From contig JACPYX010000023.1 of assembly GCA_016195815.1 (NCBI GenBank), positions 1 to 64,000 of the forward strand: 64,000 nucleotides of DNA. Direction: 5' to 3'. The stretch's first letter is position 1; the number at the start of each line of letters is the position of its first letter. Positions 52,817 through 61,579 of this stretch are shown one piece after another. Source of the DNA: Chloroflexota bacterium (GTDB lineage: Bacteria > Chloroflexota > Anaerolineae > Anaerolineales > Villigracilaceae). A model generated the notes under the pieces. The model was not told where the DNA came from. It made no database searches and worked only from the letters and a program-made list of their open reading frames with translations. A program made the translations under genes and the position numbers.

Positions 52817-54574
52817 ATGCCTGCTTCTCTCGTTCAAGGTGACTCACTTCTGGCTGTAGATGTCGGCGCGGCGACCACGCGTGCTGTGTTCTTCGACGTT
52901 GTGGAAGGGGAGTATCGTTTTCTCGCGGCGAGTTCCGCGCCGTCTACCGCCGAGGCTCCATTCAAAGATCTTATCGAGGGTGTGCGCGACGCCATCACCA
53001 GGCTGCAATCGGTGACCGGGCGCACGCTGCTCGACGGGAATAGCCAGCTGATTACGCCGTCCCAGCCCGACGGGTCCGGTGTGGATGCGTTTGTTTCCAC
53101 TTTATCTGCAGGCCCGGCCTTGAAGACGGTCATCATTGGTTTGTTGTCCGACGTGTCGCTCGAAAGTGCGCGGCGATTGGCCGAGACGACTTACGCGCGC
53201 ATCATCGATTCAATAGGATTGAACGATCATCGCAAGCCCGACCAGCAAATTGATACGCTCCTGCGCCTGCGGCCCGACATGGTCATCATCACCGGCGGCG
53301 CGGACGGCGGCGCGTCGCGTTCAATTCACAAGACTCTTGAGCCGGCGGGATTGGCGGGCTATCTGCTCGCGCCCGAGAAACGCCCGGCAGTTTTATTTGC
53401 AGGCAATCAAAAGCTGGACGATGAAGTAAAGGAAATGTTGGGCAGCGTGACTTCGGAGCTTCACTTTAGCCCGAATGTACGCCCTTCGCTCGATACCGAA
53501 GACATTGAACCGGCTGCGCGTCAATTGGCTGACCTTGTTATTGGAGTCCGCAGGCGCCAGCTCAAAGGCGTGGATGTTTTGCAAGCCTGGTCTGGCGGAC
53601 GTGTTCTGCCGACGGCCTACGCGGAGGGACGCATGTTGCGTTTCCTCGGCCAGGTTTACGGCGGGACGAAGGGCGGCATTCTCGGCGTGGACCTGGGCGC
53701 GTCGGCGGCAGTGATCGCGGCCGGTTTCAAAGATAAAACCGTGCTGGGCGTGTATCCGCAATTTGGGTTGGGCGAGAATCTGCCCGCCCTTTTGCAATAC
53801 ACCCAGCTCGAAGATATTCTGCGCTGGTTGCCTCTCGATATTTCAACCGGCACTCTGCGCGATTACCTGTTCCAAAAATCCTTGTATCCTGCCTCCATCC
53901 CCGCCACCAAAGAAGATCAAACGATAGCCCAGGCTGTCTCGCGCCAGGCTTTGTATTTGGCGATGCAAACTGCCCGGCGTGATTTTCCACGGTCGGCCCG
54001 CCCGCCAAAGGCAGGCTTACTCCCGTTGTTCGAGCCTATCCTGGCGGGCGGCGGTGCGTTGGGCGATGCTCCCACGCCCGGACAAAGTTTATTATTGCTG
54101 TTGGATGCCATTCAGCCCGTCGGCGTGACGACCATCATTTTGGATCGCAATAATTTACTTCCGCTTCTGGGCGCGGCTGCGGCCCGCAACAGCCTCCTGC
54201 CTGTGCAGGTTTTGGATTCGGGCGCGTTCCAGAGTCTCGGCTCGGTGGTCTCGGTCATCGCTTCTGCGAGTTATGGCGAATTGGTTGTGCGCGCCAAGTT
54301 GGTTTACGATAATGGTACTGAAGCCCGCACCGATGTTAAATACGGCAGTCTCGAATTGATTCCGTTGGCGACGGGCCAGTCTGCGAAATTGACCCTCCAG
54401 CCGCAGCGCGGCGCGGACGTGGGCTTTGGTCCCGGACGAGGCGGTACGCTGTCCGTCAGCGGAGGCGCGATGGGCGTGGTCATTGATGGCCGCGGGCGCC
54501 CGCTGGCCTTGCCCGAAGATTCGGTGCGGCGGCGTGAATTGATCAAAAAGTGGATATGGACGATTGGAGGCTGA
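52817..54574 (+). CDS. GlmL/MutL-like ASKHA-fold protein (glutamate-mutase accessory family)
   Basis: DSLLAVDVGAATTRAVFFDVVEGEYRFLAASSAPST; RPDMVIITGGADGGASRS; GGILGVDLGASAAVIAAG. Confidence 0.8.
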   Translation: MPASLVQGDSLLAVDVGAATTRAVFFDVVEGEYRFLAASSAPSTAEAPFKDLIEGVRDAITRLQSVTGRTLLDGNSQLITPSQPDGSGVDAFVSTLSAGPALKTVIIGLLSDVSLESARRLAETTYARIIDSIGLNDHRKPDQQIDTLLRLRPDMVIITGGADGGASRSIHKTLEPAGLAGYLLAPEKRPAVLFAGNQKLDDEVKEMLGSVTSELHFSPNVRPSLDTEDIEPAARQLADLVIGVRRRQLKGVDVLQAWSGGRVLPTAYAEGRMLRFLGQVYGGTKGGILGVDLGASAAVIAAGFKDKTVLGVYPQFGLGENLPALLQYTQLEDILRWLPLDISTGTLRDYLFQKSLYPASIPATKEDQTIAQAVSRQALYLAMQTARRDFPRSARPPKAGLLPLFEPILAGGGALGDAPTPGQSLLLLLDAIQPVGVTTIILDRNNLLPLLGAAAARNSLLPVQVLDSGAFQSLGSVVSVIASASYGELVVRAKLVYDNGTEARTDVKYGSLELIPLATGQSAKLTLQPQRGADVGFGPGRGGTLSVSGGAMGVVIDGRGRPLALPEDSVRRRELIKKWIWTIGG

Positions 54575-54578
54575 CGCA

Positions 54579-55634
54579 ATGCTGGCGGCTGTTCATCACA
54601 TCATCCCTCTAACTACCATCGTGCGCGAAAGACTCCTGCCCGTGAAGGGCAAAGTGTTGGCGCGGCTGAATCAAAAAGTCAGCCCGACGGATATCGTCGC
54701 CGAAGCGGCCTGGGCGCGCGAACACATCTTGCTGGATGTGGCGCGTATTCTCAATTTGTCTGCCGATGCGGCGGATAGACTCATTCGATGCAAAGTGGGA
54801 GATCGTCTCCCGGCCGGCGCGGTGATTGCCACCGGGCGCGGCCTGTTGCCGAAAATGGTCAAGGTGCCGCGTGAAACTCGTGTGACGGCATCCGGCGGAG
54901 GTCAGGTTTTGCTCGAGGCCGGTGAGTCGCGCATGGAATTGCGGGCGGGCATATCCGGAATCGTTGTGCAGATCATCCCTGACCGTGGCGTTGTCATTCA
55001 GACCTCCGGCGCGCTGATCCAGGGTGTGTGGGGCAACGGCCGCGTGGACACGGGCGTGATGATCAATCTGGCGGAAAAGCCGGATACGGTTTTGACGGAA
55101 GGCCGCCTGGATGTAAGTTTTCGCGGTTCGGTCATCATCGCCGCGCAGGCCAGGGATGTTGAAACGTTACAGGCCGCGGCAGAACTTCCGGTGCGCGGTT
55201 TGATCCTTGCAAGCCTGTTCCCCTCATTGTTACCGGCGGCGCGCGAGATGCGTTACCCGATCGTATTGACCGACGGATTCGGTTCGATGCCGATGAACTC
55301 TGCCGCCTATCGTTTGCTGACCACCAATGCGAAGCGCGAAGCCACGCTCAACGCTGAAGTGTATGATCGTTATAGCGGTGCGCGGCCCGAGGTCATCATC
55401 CCCCTGCCTGTTTCATCCGAACAGGCTTCACCGCGCGATGTCGAAACATTTGCCGCGGGTCAAACTGTGCGAATGCGCCGTCCGCCGATGGCCGGCACGA
55501 TCGGGACGGTTTTGGCTTTGCATCCCGGCTTAACGACTCTGCCTGGCGGTTTGCGGGCCGTATGTGCCAATATTAAATTTGAGAACGGCGAGCAAGCGCT
55601 CGTCCCTCTCGTAAATCTTGAAGTTGTGGGATAA
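54579..55634 (+). CDS. Protein of unknown function with barrel-sandwich/KOW-like regions
   Basis: VKGKVLARLNQKVSPTDIVAEA; C-terminal MAGTIGTVLALHPGLTTLPGGLRAVCANIKFENGEQALVPLVNLEVVG. Confidence 0.55.
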   Translation: MLAAVHHIIPLTTIVRERLLPVKGKVLARLNQKVSPTDIVAEAAWAREHILLDVARILNLSADAADRLIRCKVGDRLPAGAVIATGRGLLPKMVKVPRETRVTASGGGQVLLEAGESRMELRAGISGIVVQIIPDRGVVIQTSGALIQGVWGNGRVDTGVMINLAEKPDTVLTEGRLDVSFRGSVIIAAQARDVETLQAAAELPVRGLILASLFPSLLPAAREMRYPIVLTDGFGSMPMNSAAYRLLTTNAKREATLNAEVYDRYSGARPEVIIPLPVSSEQASPRDVETFAAGQTVRMRRPPMAGTIGTVLALHPGLTTLPGGLRAVCANIKFENGEQALVPLVNLEVVG

Positions 55635-55668
55635 TGGAAACACAAGCACATCATGCGAGGAGATGACC

Positions 55669-56196
55669 ATGTACGAAGGCGATCAACAAAACTTTGATGC
55701 TCCGCCGCCGGAAGAGAACAACAACCGCACCTTCTTCACTGCGGTCGGTATTCTGGGCGGTATTGTGTTGATTTCACTGGCTTGTTTAGCGGCGTTTTAT
55801 TTCTTCAATGTCCGGCCAAGCCAAGGAGCGAACAGCGCCAATGCGACCGCGCAAGCGATCCAAAACGCGCAAGTTGCGCAGGCCTTGACTTCGACTGCCC
55901 AGGCACAATCTTTCCCGACCGCGACCGTCACGCCGACAGCGACTCCGCTGGTGGCACAGGGAACTGCGACAGCAACGGTCACCGCTCTTAATCTTGACCC
56001 GATTACGGCCACCGTTGGCGCGGCTTTGACCCAGGCCGCACTGGCGCAGCTTACCGTCGTGCCCACCATGTCGGCCCTGCCCCAGACCGGCATCGCCGAC
56101 GAATACGGCGCGCCGGGCCTGATTATCATAGGCGCGGCGTTGATCGCAGTGATCTTCCTTGTGCGAAGATTAAGAGTTGTACCCGTAAAGAAGTAG
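55669..56196 (+). CDS. Membrane protein with C-terminal LPQTG sorting-like signal
   Basis: N-terminal TM, Thr/Ala-rich spacer, LPQTG-hydrophobic-RRLRVVPVKK end. Confidence 0.7.
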   Translation: MYEGDQQNFDAPPPEENNNRTFFTAVGILGGIVLISLACLAAFYFFNVRPSQGANSANATAQAIQNAQVAQALTSTAQAQSFPTATVTPTATPLVAQGTATATVTALNLDPITATVGAALTQAALAQLTVVPTMSALPQTGIADEYGAPGLIIIGAALIAVIFLVRRLRVVPVKK

Positions 56197-56215
56197 ATTA
56201 TAAATTTATAAATTG

Positions 56216-56254
56216 AATGGGACGGCAGAATATCTGCCGTCCCATTTTGCTTTT
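56216..56254 (+). terminator. Strong terminator after the 48-56 kb cluster
   Basis: AATGGGACGGCAGAatatCTGCCGTCCCATTTTG. Confidence 0.85.
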
Positions 56255-56275
56255 ATGCAATCACATTGTTTATAA

Positions 56276-56314
56276 GTGATGCAGCGCAAGATACTATCTT
56301 GCGCTGCACATCAG
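56276..56314. repeat. Long near-perfect palindrome next to the terminator
   Basis: TGATGCAGCGCAAGATActATCTTGCGCTGCACATCA. Confidence 0.75.
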
Positions 56315-56535
56315 ATCACTTCCGTTAAGCCACTGCCTTGTTTTTATATCACGGTATGTAAACATTATCCTCGCGATGAACCGGACATGGCTTCTCATTT
56401 GTCTGAGCGCGGCAAAGTCAATTGCAGAAGTTCGCACGCATATAATGTCATACGCGCACCGAGGACTTGCCGGGGGCAGATGTGTTTATGGGTGCCAAAC
56501 TTTCATTGTAATCAACAGATAACATCTGCAAGTGA

Positions 56536-58368
56536 TCAGAGTTTCCAAAATAGCGGTACCGCAATCATCAGCGCAATGAAGCAGACGATCGTCAGCATCC
56601 AGCCGCTTTTCGCAAAGTCACGGAATGTGTAATTGGCCGGCGCGATCATGATGATATTGACCGGATGTGAAAGCGGGGTAATGAACGAAATCGAACCGGC
56701 AATGGCGGTGACGAGGGCAACGGCTTGGGGATTCACTCCCAATTGGATCGCGGCGCTGATGGTGATCGGCGCGATAACCAGAGGCGAAATCTGCCCGCCC
56801 ATCACCTGTGTCAGTGCGGCGCTCAATAAATATGCGCCTGCAATCAGTCCCATTGCGCCCAGAGGGGCAACCAGCCGGACAACCGCGTCGCCGAAGAGTT
56901 GTGCCAGGTTGGTCTGCACCATTGCATAACTGATTGAGATCGTCCCGGATATCAGGAAAATCGCCCGCCATTTGACCACCCGATAGACTTCATCGGGTTT
57001 CATCAACCCAACCAATAGAACCAATACGGCGGCGGCAAGCATGGCGATCTCAACAGGCATGCCCGCAAACAAGGCGATCAGCGCGCCGATGGAAATGCCC
57101 AATGTCAGCGCCACCCTGGGAACATCCAGTTCATTCCCATTAGACGCCGTTTCCACAACCACAAAATCATGCTGATCCCTGAGTTCGACAAGTCTCTCAG
57201 GCGGTCCCATTAATAAAAGCGCGTCACCGGAATGCAGGTCAATGGAAGCAACATCCGTCCGATAACTGCGCTGTTCACGCCATAAGGCAATGGCAATAAA
57301 CCCGTAATGGTTGCGAAATTCCAATTCGCGCAGATTTTTTCCCTCCATATTGGAACGCGGCGGCAGGACTACCTCGACAAAGACTGCGTCACGCAACAAA
57401 GCGGATATCGCCTGTGTTGAACGATATACTCGCAAACCGGCTTGCTCCAGTTGCAATGCGCGCTCCTCCCGCCCAATGATCAACAGCACATCGCCCACCC
57501 GAATTTTATATGTCGCATCGCTCGCTGGAAGAACGCGGTTGCCGTGACGGATTCCCAGCACGGCCATACCGAGGCTCTCACCAATGCGTGTTTGACTCAA
57601 CGGTTTATTCGCGATAACAGATTCCGGGGTTACCTCCGCCTCCCAGGTACGTTCCACAATCTGAAATGTTTTCGTCAGTTCATCACTACTCGGATCCATT
57701 CTGACTGTGGGAGGTTCATGGTCGGGCAAAAACCGCCTGCCAAAAAGGGTTAGAAAGAGAAGGCCGATAATGGCTACAAAACCACCTGTTGGAATGAAAT
57801 CCAGAATGGTGAGCGGCTGCTGGGGAGGATTTGCCAACCGCAACAATCCGCTGACGATGATGTTCGCTGTGGTGAGATAAGTAGCCGCGCCGCCCAACAT
57901 CGTGCCATAGGCGATCGGGATCAAAAGTTTGCTGGGCTTTATACCCGTACGACGCGAGGCGCTTAATGCACTGGGTAAAAGCAACGCGCCTGCCGCCAGC
58001 GTATTCATGAACAGGGACAATAACGCCGCCGTAAAAGCAAACAAACCGATCAATCTCGGTTCCGATTGGCCGCCAAGCGAGAGAAGTTTTTTTGCAATCC
58101 AACGCGTCACACCATATTTATCCAGGCAGGCAGTAATAACAAACAAAGCCAGCAAGGCAATCACTTCCGGCGTTCCGAAACCGGTCAGAGCTTTAGATGC
58201 CGCGTCAGGCGTATTGGCCGGTCCCACCACACCAATACCCAGATATTGGGCAATGCCCAATAAAGCGGCCATGAGCAAAGCGGCTATATCCTCCCGAAGC
58301 CGATTCAAGAAAACTAAAGTTAAAGGAATAACCAGAACGAGCAAAACAAAAATTTGGGAAAGGGTCAC
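56536..58368 (-). CDS. SLC13/citrate-transporter-like permease with RCK_C (TrkA-C) domains
   Basis: Multiple TM at both ends; central IRVGDVLLIIGREERALQLEQAGL and LHSGDALLLMGPPERLVELRD TrkA-C-like repeats. Confidence 0.9.
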   Translation of the reverse strand: MTLSQIFVLLVLVIPLTLVFLNRLREDIAALLMAALLGIAQYLGIGVVGPANTPDAASKALTGFGTPEVIALLALFVITACLDKYGVTRWIAKKLLSLGGQSEPRLIGLFAFTAALLSLFMNTLAAGALLLPSALSASRRTGIKPSKLLIPIAYGTMLGGAATYLTTANIIVSGLLRLANPPQQPLTILDFIPTGGFVAIIGLLFLTLFGRRFLPDHEPPTVRMDPSSDELTKTFQIVERTWEAEVTPESVIANKPLSQTRIGESLGMAVLGIRHGNRVLPASDATYKIRVGDVLLIIGREERALQLEQAGLRVYRSTQAISALLRDAVFVEVVLPPRSNMEGKNLRELEFRNHYGFIAIALWREQRSYRTDVASIDLHSGDALLLMGPPERLVELRDQHDFVVVETASNGNELDVPRVALTLGISIGALIALFAGMPVEIAMLAAAVLVLLVGLMKPDEVYRVVKWRAIFLISGTISISYAMVQTNLAQLFGDAVVRLVAPLGAMGLIAGAYLLSAALTQVMGGQISPLVIAPITISAAIQLGVNPQAVALVTAIAGSISFITPLSHPVNIIMIAPANYTFRDFAKSGWMLTIVCFIALMIAVPLFWKL

Positions 58369-58998
58369 GACAATACTCCGAACATGGAAGAATTCATTTT
58401 TACTTTGGGATGTAAACCCGCTTCAAGACTCACCCGAGGCTGGTTCTGTTTCGAGAGAGAGCCAAACCCGTCAGATTTCTTGGCATGTTGTTAATTTATA
58501 CGCCTCTTTGACGGGATTGAGAGGGCGCAAGAGCCAATACGGTCTGCGGTTGCCATCCGAATCCACTCTCAGACGAGAAAAATGCCTGGGCGCGCGGGGC
58601 TCGAAAGATTGCTGACAAAGTTACACTATGAAAACACCTGCCCGTATTATGACACGATGGCGTGCAAGAGGCCACACCCAATTTAAATTGTTGACCAACG
58701 CAACCTAAAGCCCAGTGCCTTGACTAAAAATCCGCACCGCGAACAAAAAGATAGCAGGCAAACTATGATGGCGGGCAAAGGTGGGAGACACAATTTTTAC
58801 GGCCACATTATTTTGCCCACGAACCCACATCAGAAATAAAATATGCCGGCTAACTAACGGTTTGCGTTAGCTGCGCTGGGGCAGGGGCGGCAAAGCCGTC
58901 CAACTAGAAAAAGGCTAAGGCATGGAAAATGCTTGAGATGTGCGCAGAATCCCCAGCGTCAAGAGCACGCTGTGTTGGGCGCTGGATGAATTGAAGAC

Positions 58999-59604
58999 TC
59001 ACTCGCCTTGCCTGCGTATTGCTTCCGCGATTACTTTGGAATCTTCATCTCCACGTTTTTCAAGTTCACTGACAATATTCTTGCGTTCTCCTTCGGTCTT
59101 TCCTTGACTCAATTTATAACCACTATCTATGCGAGTAGCATCCATAGCGAAACCAAAAACGCCTTTGATTTCTTTTTGCACCATGTCTTGTGGAAGTCCT
59201 TCGAGACGATAGGATGTATTTGATTCGTGGTTTTGCACCAGGCGGCTGAGGACTGAATACAATTCATCGCCTTGAACTTCTCGTGCTTTTCCGTAAACAT
59301 GCACAATCATGTAATCCCAAGTCGGCACATCAACTTCGGTATACCAACGCGCAGAAATATAAGTATGCGCTCCCTGAAAAATAAGCAATGCTTCTTGCCC
59401 GCCAAATGTCATTTTCTGAGGATTTGCGCGTGAGAGATGGCCATAGATTGTCCAGCCGTTTTCAGATTCAACTACTTCGACAGGGGTGTGAGTGGCGATT
59501 GGTTTTTCGCCATCAAAAGTAACAAGCGCGGCAAAATTATTCTGTTTGAGAAATGCCAGGATTTTTTGACGGTCTTCTTCACGGTAATATTTTGGAATGT
59601 ACAT
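58999..59604 (-). CDS. FMN-binding negative transcriptional regulator (PaiB-like)
   Basis: MYIPKYYREEDRQKILAFLKQNNFAALVTFDGEKPIATHTPVEV; VPTWDYMIVHVYGKARE. Confidence 0.93.
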   Translation of the reverse strand: MYIPKYYREEDRQKILAFLKQNNFAALVTFDGEKPIATHTPVEVVESENGWTIYGHLSRANPQKMTFGGQEALLIFQGAHTYISARWYTEVDVPTWDYMIVHVYGKAREVQGDELYSVLSRLVQNHESNTSYRLEGLPQDMVQKEIKGVFGFAMDATRIDSGYKLSQGKTEGERKNIVSELEKRGDEDSKVIAEAIRRQGE

Positions 59605-60025
59605 GGTTGCACCTTATATGAGTTTGACTTCCCGATTGTCTTTGTCTAAAAATGCTGTTGAAGCCGTGCCGCCACAATTTGTTTAACTAAACCTGCCAAT
59701 TCACGGATTGCAGTTTCAACGCGGAGCGCGTGCTTCTTTCTCGCCTAAAAGAAAAACAGCGGGTTCGTCATTACCAGTCCGTGTTAATAGAACGTCACCA
59801 AGCGCCGTTTAATAACCTTCTTGTTAAATTCTCGACGGATTAAGGATAATCCTTCGGTCTTGCTCCAAATTATCGATGGGCTTCCCGTCAAGTTGTAATA
59901 TAAGGGTGTTCAATGGCTTTGGTTCATGATGAAAATTTGACAAAAGAGGCGTGACTGTGTAAGTTTGGTTTATGCCTAAACAAAACAAGAAGCCACAGTC
60001 GCGCCCAAAGTCATTATACTGTGTG

Positions 60026-60403
60026 ACGAGTTTGCCGCCGATGGCGCTTACGACAAGCGCACAGCGTATGATTGTCTGAACGCACATTCGCCGGATGTGA
60101 AGATATTGATTCCGCCGTGCAAGAATGCGCATATTTGGAAGCACGGCAATTCCAAAGCAAGCGTCTCAAACGCGATGAGAATTTACGCTCCATCCGCAAA
60201 CACGGACGCAAAGAATGGAAGAAGAATTCTGGCTATCATATCCGTTCGCTTGCCGAGACACTATGTTTCGCCTGAAGATCATCTTCGGCAATGAATTCTC
60301 CGCGCATTTGCTTGAAACGCAGACTACTCAAGTCTTAGTCTGTTGCGCGGCGCTCAACCGCATGACGCACTTGAGTATGCCCCAAAGCTACAAATTGGCA
60401 TAA
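60026..60403 (+). pseudogene. C-terminal part of a decayed IS5-type transposase
   Basis: Across three frames: DEFAADGAYDKRTAYDCLNAHSPDVKILIPPCKNAHIWKHGNSKA / RDENLRSIRKHGRKEWKKNSGYHIRSLAET / MFRLKIIFGNEFSAHLLETQTTQVLVCCAALNRMTHLSMPQSYK. Confidence 0.8.
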
Positions 60404-60598
60404 CTTTTCCTTCCGACAAACGCATTGCGTCTACTTTTCGATTTATGCACCAAAGTCCTTTCTTAATTACAAAAATCAGTAGGGCCGGACAAGGCCCGCT
60501 GTTCCAAACGGACGACCTGTCCGAGACCATAAGTCCAGTGCGTCACTGTATCCCTTTGTGAAAGTTCATAAGTGCCTCCTCCAACGATCCAGTAGCAA

Positions 60599-61579
60599 CT
60601 AATCATTCTTTCCTTGTTCCTTCAACCATTGAAGCATACTACGAACACTTGCTGTTGCCGTGGCGATACTAGTATCCGCCGCGCCATAATAAATGCGCAG
60701 CGTGTCACCGTCAGACGCAAGAGTATAACCACACGGAAAAACAACTTTATCCACGTCCCCAAATTGTTCGTATGGTTCCTCGGGGCCGAACACCCACTCG
60801 TCCCCGCGTTTCAAGCAGCGTTCCGGTTCATTCAGATCAAATAGAGCGAGACCTAATCTGTAAATCGAACCGGATGCGTTTTGCTTCACGCCATGATAGA
60901 TCATCAACCAGCCCTCTGTGGTCTCGATCAGCGGAGTGCAGAGGCCGATCTTATTCGCATCCCACCAACCGCCGAGCCGTGCTTCCAGGATTTTCTTGTG
61001 CCCACCCCAATGATGTAGATCATCAGAATAGGATATCCAGATATTCGCGCTGGTTGCACCCACTGGACGGTGAACCAAAGCCCAACGGCCATCGATCCTG
61101 TGTGGCAGGAGCGCTGCATCCTTGTCTTCTGGCTGCATGATCACACCGTAACGCTCGAAGGAAATAAAATCTTTTGTGAGCGCCAAAGCCACACCCGGAC
61201 CTCCACTGGCATACGCCGTGTGAACGATGGCATACTGACCTAATTCAGGGACATAGGTAATGCGCGGATCTTCAAGTCCCCACAGCTCATCGGGATAGTG
61301 TTCCGGGTCAGGCATAAAGGTAGGTTTGGAGTCGATCTGCCAGTTATCAACACCATTCGCAGAGCGCGCAGCGCATAAATGGGAGAGACCGCGCCTATCT
61401 TCCACACGGCATAACAGCAAAGTGGTACCGTCAGCCAGCAAAGTAGCGCCCGGATTAAATACACTATTGACCCGATAGGGCCAGTTGGCGGCTGTTAGAA
61501 TGGGGTTAAGTTTGTGGCGTTGAAATAGTTCCGGGGAATGATCGTTCGTCGTGAGCATGCTCATTAGGGTGACCAACAC
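60599..61579 (-). CDS. GH130-family glycosidase/mannosyl phosphorylase-like protein
   Basis: RHKLNPILTAANWPYRVNSVFNPGATLL...LWGLEDPRITYV; GEWVFGPEEPYE-like region. Confidence 0.9.
   Translation of the reverse strand: MLVTLMSMLTTNDHSPELFQRHKLNPILTAANWPYRVNSVFNPGATLLADGTTLLLCRVEDRRGLSHLCAARSANGVDNWQIDSKPTFMPDPEHYPDELWGLEDPRITYVPELGQYAIVHTAYASGGPGVALALTKDFISFERYGVIMQPEDKDAALLPHRIDGRWALVHRPVGATSANIWISYSDDLHHWGGHKKILEARLGGWWDANKIGLCTPLIETTEGWLMIYHGVKQNASGSIYRLGLALFDLNEPERCLKRGDEWVFGPEEPYEQFGDVDKVVFPCGYTLASDGDTLRIYYGAADTSIATATASVRSMLQWLKEQGKND

Noticed and set aside
59824-60144. 106-aa minus-strand ORF
   Set aside because: N-terminal half is antisense to the decayed transposase and the rest has no recognisable family, so likely chance
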